A DNA stretch of 64,000 bases from positions 62,001 to 126,000 of the forward strand of contig NZ_BMJY01000007.1 in assembly GCF_014643695.1 (NCBI RefSeq), in the 5' to 3' direction. Shown here piece after piece: positions 8,888-17,085 of the stretch. The notes under the pieces were generated by a model. The model saw nothing but the letters and a program-made list of their open reading frames with translations, was not told the DNA's origin and ran no database searches. Source of the DNA: Microbacterium album. GTDB taxonomy: Bacteria > Actinomycetota > Actinomycetes > Actinomycetales > Microbacteriaceae. The translations under genes and the position numbers were made by a program. The first letter of the stretch is position 1. Each line of letters opens with the position of its first letter.

Positions 8888-9712
8888 TCAGCCCCTCCCC
8901 CGCGAGGAGGGCGCACCGAGGCCGCGCGAGATCGCCCGGGCGGTCATCGACAGCGGCGGAAGCACCGATTCGGGCGTGCAGCTCCCCTTCCGGATGGTGA
9001 CGCCGACCGCTGCGACGATGCGGTCGCGCGGTCCGCGCACCGGCACCGCGATGGCGACCGCGCCCGCGGTGATCGACTCCTCGACGACGGAGTAGCCGGA
9101 GCGGCGCACCTCGGCGAGGATACGTCGCAGCTCCGACGGCTCCACGATCGTCTTCGGCGTGAAGCGTTCGAGCGGCCCGCGCAGGATCGCGTCCTGGAAC
9201 TCGGTCGGGGAGTGGGCGAGCAGCACCTGTCCCGTCCCTGTGGCGTGCAGCGGCCACCGGCCGCCGAGCCGCGTGAGGACGGGCGCGCCCCGACGCGAGC
9301 GTAGCGACTCGACATACACGACGTCGTTGCCGTCGCGCACCGACAGCGTCACGTCGGCGGCGACCGCCGCGTGCAGGTCGCCCAGGAACGGCAGGGCCAC
9401 GTTACGCAGGCGCAGCCCCTGCGGCTCGAGTGCGCCGAGCTCCAGCACGCGCATGCCGATCGCGTAGCGCCCGTCCTCGCTGCGCTCGAGCGCGCCCCAC
9501 TGGCGCAGCTCGCCGACGAGGCGATGGGTGGTGGACAGGCTCAGGCCCGACCTGCGGGAGATCTCGCTGAGGGTCAGGACGAGGTGATCCTGGTCGAACA
9601 CCTCGAGGATGGCGAGCACGCGCTGGGCCGCGGTGAGCCGCGTCTCGGGGGCGGAGTCGGGGGCAGCCGCCGGCCGGGCAGGCGAACGGGGGATCGGATC
9701 GGTGATGGTCAT
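8888..9712 (-). CDS. IclR family transcriptional regulator
   Basis: A 274-residue regulator with an N-terminal winged helix (about residues 27-90: LSEISRRSGLSLSTTHRLVG, then DGRYAIGMRVLELG) and a C-terminal effector-binding domain (LRNVALPFLGDLHAAVAADV, PLHATGTGQVLLAH, GYSVVEESITAGAVAIAVPV). The start has AGGAGG 11 nt upstream. It is divergent from the UGSC cluster across about 300 bp and is its probable local regulator, as IclR proteins commonly control neighbouring catabolic operons. The ligand is unknown. Confidence 0.9.
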   Translation of the reverse strand: MTITDPIPRSPARPAAAPDSAPETRLTAAQRVLAILEVFDQDHLVLTLSEISRRSGLSLSTTHRLVGELRQWGALERSEDGRYAIGMRVLELGALEPQGLRLRNVALPFLGDLHAAVAADVTLSVRDGNDVVYVESLRSRRGAPVLTRLGGRWPLHATGTGQVLLAHSPTEFQDAILRGPLERFTPKTIVEPSELRRILAEVRRSGYSVVEESITAGAVAIAVPVRGPRDRIVAAVGVTIRKGSCTPESVLPPLSMTARAISRGLGAPSSRGRG

Positions 9713-9835
9713 CGTCGACCAGACCTCCTTGTCGATCGGCTCTGTCGTCCGGGCGCCCGGGTCGTGCGGATGGCGGTGGCTCGTTGGGCTTCCACACGGC
9801 ACCCGCTTCCCCCGCGGCGATGAGCACCATCAGCG

Positions 9836-9848
9836 CTGTGCGACACAG
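9836..9848. promoter_or_regulatory. Candidate IclR operator (CTGTG-CGA-CACAG)
   Basis: A perfect 5-bp inverted repeat with a 3-bp centre lies in the intergenic region between the iclR gene and the UGSC cluster. IclR proteins bind short palindromes of this size near their own promoters. A second weaker dyad, CACA-GTGT-TGTG, lies close to the ribosome-binding site of the first cluster gene. Inferred from position only. Confidence 0.35.
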
Positions 9849-10009
9849 TAGACCGCTGACGGCGACGGTCGCAACGGACGCCGCTGCGGATGGTCCACGG
9901 GTGCGCCTTCCATCCTGCGGAAGCGCGCGCCCGGCGACTCTGCCAGCGGTTAGCCTCGGACCACGGCGGGGCGCGGGAGCGCGCCGGCACAGTGTTGTGG
10001 AGGAATGCG

Positions 10010-10246
10010 ATGGCGATCGACGAGGCTCAGATCCAGGCCCTGCGGGGATCTCTGGAGGCCGACGACTACCACCTCGAGCTCGATGTGAACGACGATGCAG
10101 CGGTGGCGACGATCACTGCCGGCCCGGACGCATGCGCCGATTGTCTCGTGCCGAAGGACCTCATGAAGCGCATGCTCGCCCCCATGATCGGCGTCGAGCC
10201 CGAGCGCATCGAGATGAACTACCCGGTGGACGTCCACGCGGGCTGA
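10010..10246 (+). CDS. Small CxxC protein of the UGSC cluster
   Basis: A 78-residue acidic protein with a single C42-A-D-C45 motif followed by a helix (LVPKDLMKRMLAPMIG) and a C-terminal strand (ERIEMNYPVDVH). The layout resembles small NifU C-terminal-like or thioredoxin-like CxxC modules, though I cannot assign it to a named family. GGAGG 6 nt before the ATG sets the start. It is the first gene of the cluster, 83 nt before the UGSC gene, so a role as redox partner or metal/sulfur donor for that protein is possible. Confidence 0.65.
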   Translation: MAIDEAQIQALRGSLEADDYHLELDVNDDAAVATITAGPDACADCLVPKDLMKRMLAPMIGVEPERIEMNYPVDVHAG

Positions 10247-10329
10247 CCGCCCCGACGCTGGACACCGCGCTGACGTCTGTCACGCGCGGCGCCCGCGCGC
10301 GGAACCACGCAGAAGCAAGGAGAGGCGCG

Positions 10330-10881
10330 ATGCCGAATGCCATCCTCGATCCCACCGGCGCTCCCCCGTCGCAGGAGCGACCCGACGCGTCGGCGGGCCT
10401 GCGGGCTCCCCGTCGGCCACTGACGGGCGCGCGCGTGGGGCTGCTCGACAACACGAAGCACAACGCCCTGCCCTTCCTCCAGGAGGTCGGCCGCTTGCTG
10501 GTCGCGGAGGCGGGGGCGCGGGAGGTGAGCATCGTGCAGACGAAGCAGAGCTTCGCGGTGCCCGTCGGCGACGACGTGGTGTCGCGCTACCGGGAGGCGG
10601 CGGATGTCGTGGTGACGGGCGTCGGGGACTGCGGCTCGTGCAGCGCGGCGGCCGTCGCGGACGGCATCAACTTCGAGCGTGCGGGCCTGCCGGCCGCGGT
10701 CGTGCTGACCGACGCCTTTGCGACGACGGGACGCACGATGGCGAATCTGCAGGGAGACCCCGACTACGAGTGGATCACCACGGAGCACCCGATGGCCGTC
10801 CTCGAGCCCGAGCAGGTGCATGAGCGCGCCCGGCGGCTGCTGCCCGAGATCGTGCGTACCCTCACGGGAGCGGCCGCGTGA
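10330..10881 (+). CDS. UGSC family protein (Cys form of a (seleno)protein family)
   Basis: A 183-residue protein containing G-V-G-D-C101-G-S-C104-S, followed by AAAVADGINFERAGLPAAVVLTDAF. This C-G-S-C motif corresponds to U-G-S-C in the family named for its selenocysteine members in metagenomes. The rest (VGLLDNTKHNALPFLQEVG, then TKQSFAVPVGDDV) also fits the family as I recall it. A Cys/Sec pair of this kind implies thiol redox chemistry, but no biochemical role is established to my knowledge. Its 3' end overlaps the next gene by 4 nt, implying translational coupling. Confidence 0.78.
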   Translation: MPNAILDPTGAPPSQERPDASAGLRAPRRPLTGARVGLLDNTKHNALPFLQEVGRLLVAEAGAREVSIVQTKQSFAVPVGDDVVSRYREAADVVVTGVGDCGSCSAAAVADGINFERAGLPAAVVLTDAFATTGRTMANLQGDPDYEWITTEHPMAVLEPEQVHERARRLLPEIVRTLTGAAA

Positions 10882-11930
10882 GCGCCCCCGACCCGGACAT
10901 CGCCCAGGAGGCGATCGAGTACACGTACGCGCAGGGCTGGTCGGACGGGCTGCCGCTCGTGCCCGTGAGCGAGCCGCTCCTCGAGCGCTTCCTCGAGCAC
11001 TCTCCCCTGCCGGCGGACCAGGTCATCGGAGAGCTGCCGCAGACCGGCCGATCGGTGACGGTGCGCACGGCCGCCATCAATGCCGCGATGGCGGGATGCC
11101 TGCCCGAGTACTTCCCGGTCGTGCTCGCGGCCTGGGAGGCGCTGATGCGCGAGCGCGCGGCGAAGGGCGGCGGCTGGCAGTCGACGAGCGGGCCCGCACC
11201 GCTCATCGTCGTGAACGGCCCCATCCGCCACGAGCTCGGCTTCAACAGCGCCGGCGGCGTGTTCGGGCCGGGCTTCCGCCCCAACGCGACCGTGCCGCGC
11301 GCGGTCGGCCTGATCGTCCGGAACGCGTTCGGCGTGCGTCCCCACGAACTCGAGCAGGCGACGCAGGGCCTCCCCGGGCGCTGGGCCATCTGCTTCGGCG
11401 AGAACGAGGAGGAGAGTCCCTGGCCGCCGCTCGCGGAGCAGCTGGGCACGCCGGGCAACGCCGTGACCACGACACTGCTGCGCACGAGCGAGTACGTCGA
11501 CAATCGCCACACCGCGAGTGCCGAACAGCTGCTCGGCGACTTCGCCGACACGATCGGCCGATCCGGCGCGTGGATCTTCCAGCACGCCATGGCGGGCCTC
11601 GTGCTCTGCCCCGAGCACGCGCAACTGCTTGCGAACGCCGGATACGGACGCGCCGAGATCGCGGCGTGGCTCGCGGAGCACGCGGGCCGCACGACGGCTC
11701 AGCTCGCCGCCGCAGGCAAGGACCACGCCGACGGCGGCGTGCGCTTCCCCGGCGGAAACGGCGACCCCGACGCGTTTCAACGCACGCTGCCGCAGGGCGC
11801 GGCGTCCTCGATGCTCATCGCGGTGGCGGGTGCCCGCAACGCCGGGATCTCGATGGTGGTGCGCTACTTCGCCGATTGGTCGGCGACATCGGTGCCGATC
11901 GCCGCGGGGAAACGCGCCGCGGTCGCCTGA
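10878..11930 (+). CDS. Conserved protein coupled to the UGSC gene, function unknown
   Basis: A 350-residue protein starting with a GTG that overlaps the UGSC stop (GTGA). It begins EAIEYTYAQGWSDGLPLVPV, a segment I associate with proteins repeatedly encoded beside UGSC genes, and contains TVRTAAINAAMAGCLPEYFPVVLAA, GPIRHELGFNSAGGVFGPGFRP and a C-terminal AGARNAGISMVVRYFADWS. There is no signal peptide or membrane segment. No catalytic motif is recognised. The tight coupling suggests a stoichiometric partner of the UGSC protein. Confidence 0.7.
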   Translation: MSAPDPDIAQEAIEYTYAQGWSDGLPLVPVSEPLLERFLEHSPLPADQVIGELPQTGRSVTVRTAAINAAMAGCLPEYFPVVLAAWEALMRERAAKGGGWQSTSGPAPLIVVNGPIRHELGFNSAGGVFGPGFRPNATVPRAVGLIVRNAFGVRPHELEQATQGLPGRWAICFGENEEESPWPPLAEQLGTPGNAVTTTLLRTSEYVDNRHTASAEQLLGDFADTIGRSGAWIFQHAMAGLVLCPEHAQLLANAGYGRAEIAAWLAEHAGRTTAQLAAAGKDHADGGVRFPGGNGDPDAFQRTLPQGAASSMLIAVAGARNAGISMVVRYFADWSATSVPIAAGKRAAVA

Positions 11931-11967
11931 CCCGACAGGACCGCCTCATGACAGAACGGATGGACAC

Positions 11968-13071
11968 ATGACCGAGATGGTGCGCGCCGCGGTGCAGACC
12001 GGCCCCCGGCAGATCGAGATGCGGGAGTTCCCGCGGCCGAAGATCGGAGCCGACGACGGCTTGCTGCGCGTCGAGGCGAACGGGATCTGCGGCAGCGATG
12101 TCGAGATCTACCGGGGGCACCTGGGGTCCAATCCCAACCCGTTCATCCCCGGTCACGAGCCCATGGGCATCATCGAGGAGGTCGGCGAGCGCGCGGCCGA
12201 GCGCTGGGGCGTGCAGGTCGGCGATCGCGTCGCGCTCGAGGTGATCGTGCCGTGCCGCTCGTGCGAGGACTGTCTCATGGGCCGGTACCAGGCGTGCCGA
12301 TTCCGCAAGTACGGGCACGGCGTGACCGGGATCGAGGTCGATCCGAGCCTGTGGGGCGGCTTCGCCGAGTACCTGTACCTCTCCCCCAACACCGTGATGC
12401 ACAAGATCTCCCGCGACCTGCCCGTCGAGGTCGCCGCCATGTACAACCCGCTGGGCGCCGGCGTGCGCTGGGCCGTGGACCTCGGCGAGGTGGGCCTGGG
12501 CGACACGCTCGTCGTGCTCGGCGCGGGCCAGCGCGGGATCTCCGCCGTGATCGCGGCGAAGGCGGCGGGTGCGTCGAACGTGATCGTGACCGGGCTCGAG
12601 ACCGATGCGCACAAGCTCGCCGTCGCGCGGGAGTTCGGTGCGGATCACACGATCGTCGTCGACGGGGAGGACGGCCGCGACGTGGTGGAGGCCGTGCAGG
12701 AGATCACGGACGGACGCATGGCCGACGTCGCGCTCGACCTCACGCCCATGGCGGCCGGTCCCGTCACCGACGCGCTCAAGTCGGTGCGCCACGGCGGCCG
12801 CGTCGTGCTCGCGGGCCTGAAGGGACACCGCGAGATCCCGCTCGTGACCGACCTGATCATCAACCGCGCGCTGACCGTCAAGGGCGCGTTCGGCGTGGAC
12901 GCCGCCGCCAACAAGAAGGCGATCGAGCTGCTCGAGTCCGGCCGGTTCCCGTTCGAGAAGCTGCACACGCATACCTTCGGTCTCGAGGAAGTGGGCCTGG
13001 CGATCGAGACCCTCGCGGGCGAGACCGACGATCGCTCGGCGCTGCACGTGTCCGTCCACCCGTCTGCCTGA
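11968..13071 (+). CDS. Zinc-dependent medium-chain alcohol dehydrogenase
   Basis: A 367-residue MDR protein. Catalytic zinc ligands are Cys41 (GICGSD) and the His63-Glu64 pair (PGHEP); structural zinc ligands are Cys96, Cys99, Cys102 and Cys110 in the usual CxxCxxC...C loop. The Rossmann motif VVLGAGQRGIS precedes a segment ending in GLE that fits NAD rather than NADP. It belongs to the UGSC cluster, 37 nt after the preceding gene, and would oxidise an alcohol or aldehyde intermediate of the unknown pathway. Confidence 0.88.
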   Translation: MTEMVRAAVQTGPRQIEMREFPRPKIGADDGLLRVEANGICGSDVEIYRGHLGSNPNPFIPGHEPMGIIEEVGERAAERWGVQVGDRVALEVIVPCRSCEDCLMGRYQACRFRKYGHGVTGIEVDPSLWGGFAEYLYLSPNTVMHKISRDLPVEVAAMYNPLGAGVRWAVDLGEVGLGDTLVVLGAGQRGISAVIAAKAAGASNVIVTGLETDAHKLAVAREFGADHTIVVDGEDGRDVVEAVQEITDGRMADVALDLTPMAAGPVTDALKSVRHGGRVVLAGLKGHREIPLVTDLIINRALTVKGAFGVDAAANKKAIELLESGRFPFEKLHTHTFGLEEVGLAIETLAGETDDRSALHVSVHPSA

Positions 13072-13123
13072 CATCGCCGCCTGAGACCCGCCCGCCGCCC
13101 GGCCCGCCGAACGAGGAGAGACC

Positions 13124-14137
13124 GTGATCGTCGACGCCCATGCCCACTTCCTGCCCAAGGACTACCCCGAGGACGCCCCCGAGTGCTTCCCGCACATGGA
13201 CCCCATCGAGGGGTCCGACGGCCTGCTGCTGGTGTTCGGCCAGACGCGCTTCCCCGCCAAGCGCGTGTTCTTCGAGGCCGAGAGGCGCATCGAGGCGCAG
13301 GATGCCTCGGGTGTGGGCGCCGAGGTGGTCAGTCCGATGCCGCCGCTGCTGAAGTACGACCTGCCTCCCGCCGACGGACTGTCGCTCGCTCAGCACGTCA
13401 ACGACTTCGCGGCGACGATGAGCTCGTACGACCCCGACCGGCTGATCGGGCTCGGGATGGTGCCCATGCAGGATCCGGACGCCGCCGCGACCGAGCTGCA
13501 GGCGATTGCCGACCGGGGGCTGGCGGGGGTCGAGATCGCCTCGAACATCCTCGGGAAGTCGATCGGCGACCCCGCGTTCCTGCCGTTCTTCCAGGAGGCC
13601 GAGCGCCTGGGGCTGGCGATCTTCGTGCACGCCATGCCGTCGCCGACCGACCGGCTGCCGACGAGTGCCATGGGGACGTATGTGGTCGGCATCGAGGGGA
13701 TGTACTCGGCGGCCTCCCTGATCCTGGGAGGCACGGCCGCGGCGTGCCCGGACCTGAGGGTCTCGTTCAGCCACGCCGCCGGCGGATTCGCCATGGCCCT
13801 GCCGCGCGCGAACTACTTCTGGAGCGGCTCCTGGAACGAGGAGCCGCCCAACCCCGAGCGCGCCGTGATGCCCGACGACGGCCCGTCTCCCCTCGAGTAC
13901 GCCCGCCGTTTCTACTACGACTCGATGGTGTTCGACCGGCGTACCATCCGCTATCTCGTCGACCTGCTGGGCGCCGACCGTCTCCTCGTGGGCTCGGACT
14001 TCCCCGCGATGCTCCGCGAAGAGCCCATCGCGCGCACGCTCCGCTCGCTCGAGCTGCCCGACGACCAATGGCAGGACATCGCCTCCCGCAACGCATACCG
14101 GTGGCTCGGGCGCGAGGTCGCCGCGTCGTCCGCCTGA
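13124..14137 (+). CDS. Amidohydrolase (ACMSD-like, PF04909)
   Basis: A 337-residue TIM-barrel metal-dependent hydrolase or decarboxylase. It starts MIVDAHAHFLP with the H6-x-H8 metal pair; FVHAMPSP supplies the mid-barrel His, SFSHAAGG a further His, and DRLLVGSDFP the catalytic Asp, so the metal site looks intact. Related enzymes hydrolyse or decarboxylate carboxylated intermediates such as aminocarboxymuconate semialdehyde. It closes the UGSC cluster. GAGGAG precedes the GTG start. Confidence 0.88.
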   Translation: MIVDAHAHFLPKDYPEDAPECFPHMDPIEGSDGLLLVFGQTRFPAKRVFFEAERRIEAQDASGVGAEVVSPMPPLLKYDLPPADGLSLAQHVNDFAATMSSYDPDRLIGLGMVPMQDPDAAATELQAIADRGLAGVEIASNILGKSIGDPAFLPFFQEAERLGLAIFVHAMPSPTDRLPTSAMGTYVVGIEGMYSAASLILGGTAAACPDLRVSFSHAAGGFAMALPRANYFWSGSWNEEPPNPERAVMPDDGPSPLEYARRFYYDSMVFDRRTIRYLVDLLGADRLLVGSDFPAMLREEPIARTLRSLELPDDQWQDIASRNAYRWLGREVAASSA

Positions 14138-14143
14138 CCCGGC

Positions 14144-14662
14144 CTACGTGCGGATCGCGTCGATGGGGTCGCTGATGTCGGCGATGGTGGCGCCGTAGGC
14201 GGTGATGAGGGCGTCGGCGTCGACGAGCAGCGTGTAGCCGTGGGCGCCGGCGCCCATCGACACGCGCCGGCCCACGATGCGCTCGTCCGCGTAGACGGGC
14301 CACTCGCGCGTACTGCCGATCGGCACGATCGTGCCGCGTTCATAGCCGGTCGCGGCGAGGGCCAGCTCCGGATCGGGCAGGCGGAGCTTGTTGACGCCGA
14401 TGAGCTGGCGCAGCTTCGGCCACGAGATCGACCGGTCGCCGGGGATCAGCGCGAACAGGTACGCGTCGTCGCCGCGGCCCTTGACCACGAGGGTCTTGAC
14501 GATGTCCGCGGGCGTGATGCCGCGCAGCGCGGCGGCCTCCTCCAGCGACGACGCCCGCGGGGAGACCCGGATGTCGATCTCCAGCCCGCGGGCCGCGGCC
14601 GCCTCCCGGACACGACGAAGGGCGGCATCATCCGATGCCGCCGCTTCGAGGTGTTCCGTCAC
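14144..14662 (-). CDS. YbaK/EbsC-family aminoacyl-tRNA deacylase
   Basis: A 172-residue protein of the Cys-tRNA(Pro)/Pro-tRNA editing superfamily (PF04073). It has ADIVKTLVVKGRGDDAYLFALIPGDRSISWPKLR with the conserved Lys, TGYERGTIVPIG (the GY.xG.(V/I)PPxG position) and a C-terminal SMGAGAHGYTLLVDADAL. It probably clears mischarged tRNAs in trans. The GTG start overlaps the previous gene by 4 nt. It converges with the amidohydrolase gene, leaving 6 bp between stops. Confidence 0.85.
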   Translation of the reverse strand: MTEHLEAAASDDAALRRVREAAAARGLEIDIRVSPRASSLEEAAALRGITPADIVKTLVVKGRGDDAYLFALIPGDRSISWPKLRQLIGVNKLRLPDPELALAATGYERGTIVPIGSTREWPVYADERIVGRRVSMGAGAHGYTLLVDADALITAYGATIADISDPIDAIRT

Positions 14663-15183
14663 GCGTCGGGCGAGGCGAGCGGGTCGTCCGCGACCCACAG
14701 CTCGTCGTCGGCCCGCAGCGTCTGCCAGGCCGCGTAGAGCACGGCTCCGGCCGCAGCGATGCCCAGGACGATCGCGATGATGGGGCCGGCGCTGCGCTTC
14801 TTCTTCGTCTCGATCACGGGAAGTCCTGCACGGTTGCGGGCGAGCTTGATGCGCGTCTCGTTCGCGACATCCCACGCCGACATGGCCTTGCCGACGACGC
14901 CGCCGACGGCGGGCACGACGGAGCCGTCGACGAACTTCTTGGACGCCTTGACGCTCTTGTCCACGTAGGGCGACACGCGGTCGACCACGGGCTCGACGTA
15001 GTGGTGGTACTTGTCCTCGACCTTCGGGAAGATCTGCTCGCGGTTGAGGTGGCCGAGCTGGCGGCTCGCCTCGCGAGCGACCGAGCCCGCCTGGCCGACC
15101 AGCACCTGCTGCGACTCCCACAGCTTGGTGGCGGAGTTCTGGAGCTTGCGGAGCTCCTTCTTGCGCTTTCTGCTGAGGCTCAC
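14659..15183 (-). CDS. Conserved membrane protein, function unknown
   Basis: A 174-residue protein with a very basic N-terminus (MSLSRKRKKELRKLQ), a long predicted amphipathic helical region and a single C-terminal transmembrane helix (about 134-153, PIIAIVLGIAAAGAVLYAAW), with a short acidic tail. This is a tail-anchored or C-terminally anchored topology. It is co-transcribed with the YbaK-type gene through a GTGA overlap. I do not recognise a function. Confidence 0.7.
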   Translation of the reverse strand: MSLSRKRKKELRKLQNSATKLWESQQVLVGQAGSVAREASRQLGHLNREQIFPKVEDKYHHYVEPVVDRVSPYVDKSVKASKKFVDGSVVPAVGGVVGKAMSAWDVANETRIKLARNRAGLPVIETKKKRSAGPIIAIVLGIAAAGAVLYAAWQTLRADDELWVADDPLASPDA

Positions 15184-15280
15184 GTGGCCCTCCCTGTCGT
15201 GGGGATGCGGTATCCACCCTCATACTGCCAGAACAGCGAGCGCGAGGCAGAGGGTTGCCGTCCTCTGAAACAATGTGTAA

Positions 15281-15838
15281 ATGCCTCAGCACACCGCAGT
15301 CGCGACCCTGCACACCAACCACGGCGACATCGTCGTCAACCTCTTCGGCGACCACGCGCCCAAGACCGTCAAGAACTTCATCGGCCTCGCCGACGGCACC
15401 GGCTCCTGGACCGACCCCGCCACCGGCGCCCCGGGCGAGGGCCCCCTCTACAAGGACGTCATCTTCCACCGCATCATCCCGGGCTTCATGATCCAGGGCG
15501 GCGACCCGCTGGGACAGGGCGTCGGCGGCCCGGGCTACACGTTCGACGACGAGATCAGCCCCGAGCTCGACTTCAACGCCCCGTACAAGCTCGCCATGGC
15601 CAACGCCGGCAAGCGGCCGAACGCCCTCACGGGCAAGCTCAGCGGCACGAACGGCTCGCAGTTCTTCATCACGACGGATCCGACGCCGTGGCTGATGGGG
15701 AAGCACACGATCTTCGGCGAGGTCGCCGACGAGGCCTCGAAGGCCGTCGTCGACGCGATCGCGCAGGTGCCGACGGGGGCGCAGGACCGCCCGGTCGAGC
15801 CCGTCGTGCTGCACTCCGTCGACATCGTCTCGGCGTAA
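15281..15838 (+). CDS. ppiA: Peptidyl-prolyl cis-trans isomerase, cyclophilin type
   Basis: A 185-residue cytoplasmic cyclophilin. It shows HTNHGDIVVNLFGDHAPKTVKNFIGLADG, then FHRIIPGFMIQGGDP with the catalytic Arg and the FMIQGGD core, GTNGSQFFITT, and WLMGKHTIFGEV. It catalyses prolyl isomerisation during folding. The position upstream of rhomboid and crgA matches the gene order near the origin in many Actinobacteria. Confidence 0.94.
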   Translation: MPQHTAVATLHTNHGDIVVNLFGDHAPKTVKNFIGLADGTGSWTDPATGAPGEGPLYKDVIFHRIIPGFMIQGGDPLGQGVGGPGYTFDDEISPELDFNAPYKLAMANAGKRPNALTGKLSGTNGSQFFITTDPTPWLMGKHTIFGEVADEASKAVVDAIAQVPTGAQDRPVEPVVLHSVDIVSA

Positions 15839-15857
15839 GCCCGTCCCGCGTGCTGCC

Positions 15858-16730
15858 GTGACCGTCGCCGAGCCGTCCCGCAACCCCGAGAACTACTGCT
15901 ACCGGCATCCGGACCGCCAGAGCTTCGCGCTCTGCCAGCGCTGCACGCGCACCATCTGCCCGGAGTGCCAGACGCCGGCGGCCGTCGGCGTGATCTGCCC
16001 CGAGTGCATCCGTGAACAGCGCAAGTCGCGCACACCGGCGCAGCGGCGGGCGCTGCGCCGGTGGGGCCGCAGCGGCGCGCTCGTCGCGTCGGACCGGCCT
16101 GTCGTGACGAACTGGATCGTCGCGATCACGGGGGCCGCGTTCCTCCTCAACCTGTTGCTCACGCCGCTGGGGTTCGGACTCCAGCCGTGGCTGGCGTTCT
16201 ACGCGCCTCGCCTGTACCCCCAGTTCGGGAGCTTCGAGCCCTGGCGGCTCGTGTCGGTCACGCTCGTGCACAGCGGTTTCCTGCACGTCGCGCTCAATCT
16301 GCTGTCGGTCTGGATCATCGGGCGCCTGCTCGAGCCCACGATCGGCCGATGGCGCTTCCTCGCGCTCTACCTGATCTCGGCGGTCGGCGGCTCGGTCGCG
16401 GTCGCCCTGCTGTCGTTCAACACTCCCGTCGTGGGGGCGTCGGGCGCCCTGTTCGGCATGCTCGGTGCCCTCGTCGTGATCGGGCGGCAGCTGGGAGGGA
16501 ACGTGACGGGGGTGCTGATCATCCTCGGCATCAACCTGGCGGTCGGCTTCGTCTTCGGCGGCATCTCGTGGGAGGCGCACGTCGGCGGCCTGATCGCGGG
16601 GCTCCTCGTCGGGCTGATCTTCGCGCGCACCCGCCGTGCCGATCAGTTCCGGGCTCAGGCCTGGCTGCTGGCGGGGCTGACGGCTGTGCTGCTGGCCCTG
16701 CTGGCGGTGCCTCCGGCGATCCTCTTCTGA
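15858..16730 (+). CDS. Rhomboid family intramembrane serine protease
   Basis: A 290-residue protein. The N-terminal zinc-binding region has Cys14, Cys26, Cys29, Cys34, Cys37, Cys47 and Cys50 (CYRHPDR, CQRCTRTICPEC, CPEC), a B-box-like module common in actinobacterial rhomboids. The rhomboid core has six to seven membrane helices, with HVALNLLSVWIIG, catalytic Ser195 in GASGALFG and His241 in EAHVGG. Start is GTG. It cleaves membrane-protein substrates within the bilayer; the targets are unknown. Confidence 0.92.
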   Translation: MTVAEPSRNPENYCYRHPDRQSFALCQRCTRTICPECQTPAAVGVICPECIREQRKSRTPAQRRALRRWGRSGALVASDRPVVTNWIVAITGAAFLLNLLLTPLGFGLQPWLAFYAPRLYPQFGSFEPWRLVSVTLVHSGFLHVALNLLSVWIIGRLLEPTIGRWRFLALYLISAVGGSVAVALLSFNTPVVGASGALFGMLGALVVIGRQLGGNVTGVLIILGINLAVGFVFGGISWEAHVGGLIAGLLVGLIFARTRRADQFRAQAWLLAGLTAVLLALLAVPPAILF

Positions 16731-16733
16731 GGG

Positions 16734-16742
16734 TTATCCACA
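16734..16742 (+). other. DnaA-box sequence TTATCCACA
   Basis: A perfect match to the DnaA box consensus TTATNCACA lies just after the rhomboid stop, followed 2 nt later by the near-copy TTATCCCCG. A single box outside an origin can bind DnaA for titration or gene control. The kinase cluster nearby is usually close to oriC in relatives. Confidence 0.4.
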
Positions 16743-16795
16743 GGCTTATCCCCGGCTGGGGATGAATGACACGCGTGTAATTCGCGGCCCGGAGG

Positions 16796-17050
16796 CTAGC
16801 GCCAGCGGGTGGTCATCAGGAAGCCGATGAAGGCGATGCCGAAACCGATGAGGAGGTTCCAGGCCGCGATCCCGGGGATCGGGTACTGCGAACCCGAGAG
16901 GTAGAACACCAGGATCCAGACCAGACCGAGCAGCATGAAGCCGATCATCACGGGCTTGAACCACACCGGGTTCGGTGCCGGGTGATCATGCGTGGGCTCG
17001 AACGCCTCGTCCTCGCCGCCGACGGGGCCCCGCTTCTGTGCTCCTGCCAT
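16796..17050 (-). CDS. crgA: Cell division protein CrgA
   Basis: An 84-residue protein with a charged N-terminus and two transmembrane helices (about 35-53 and 63-79), ending in MTTRWR. It shows the CrgA features NPVWFKPVMIGFMLLGLVWI and YPIPGIAAWNLLIGFGI. CrgA recruits septal peptidoglycan synthesis proteins such as FtsI to the divisome in Actinobacteria. The start codon lies 7 nt after a TAGGAT hexamer and is divergent from the sortase gene. Confidence 0.93.
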   Translation of the reverse strand: MAGAQKRGPVGGEDEAFEPTHDHPAPNPVWFKPVMIGFMLLGLVWILVFYLSGSQYPIPGIAAWNLLIGFGIAFIGFLMTTRWR

Positions 17051-17057
17051 GAAAGAC

Positions 17058-17063
17058 ATCCTA
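17058..17063 (-). promoter_or_regulatory. -10 element (TAGGAT) of crgA
   Basis: The hexamer, read on the minus strand, ends 7 nt before the crgA ATG. It lies inside the 35-bp gap shared with the divergent sortase gene. Confidence 0.45.
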
Positions 17064-17073
17064 TCCGGCTCGC

Positions 17074-17079
17074 TAAGCT
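17074..17079 (+). promoter_or_regulatory. -10 element (TAAGCT) of the sortase gene
   Basis: The hexamer ends 6 nt before the GTG start of the sortase gene. Its -35 position would fall over the crgA start region, so the two divergent promoters must overlap. Confidence 0.5.
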
Positions 17080-17085
17080 CGAAAC

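Noticed and set aside
11815..13158. 447-codon frame antisense to the alcohol dehydrogenase
   Set aside because: Shadow frame; the dehydrogenase zinc and NAD motifs are on the other strand.
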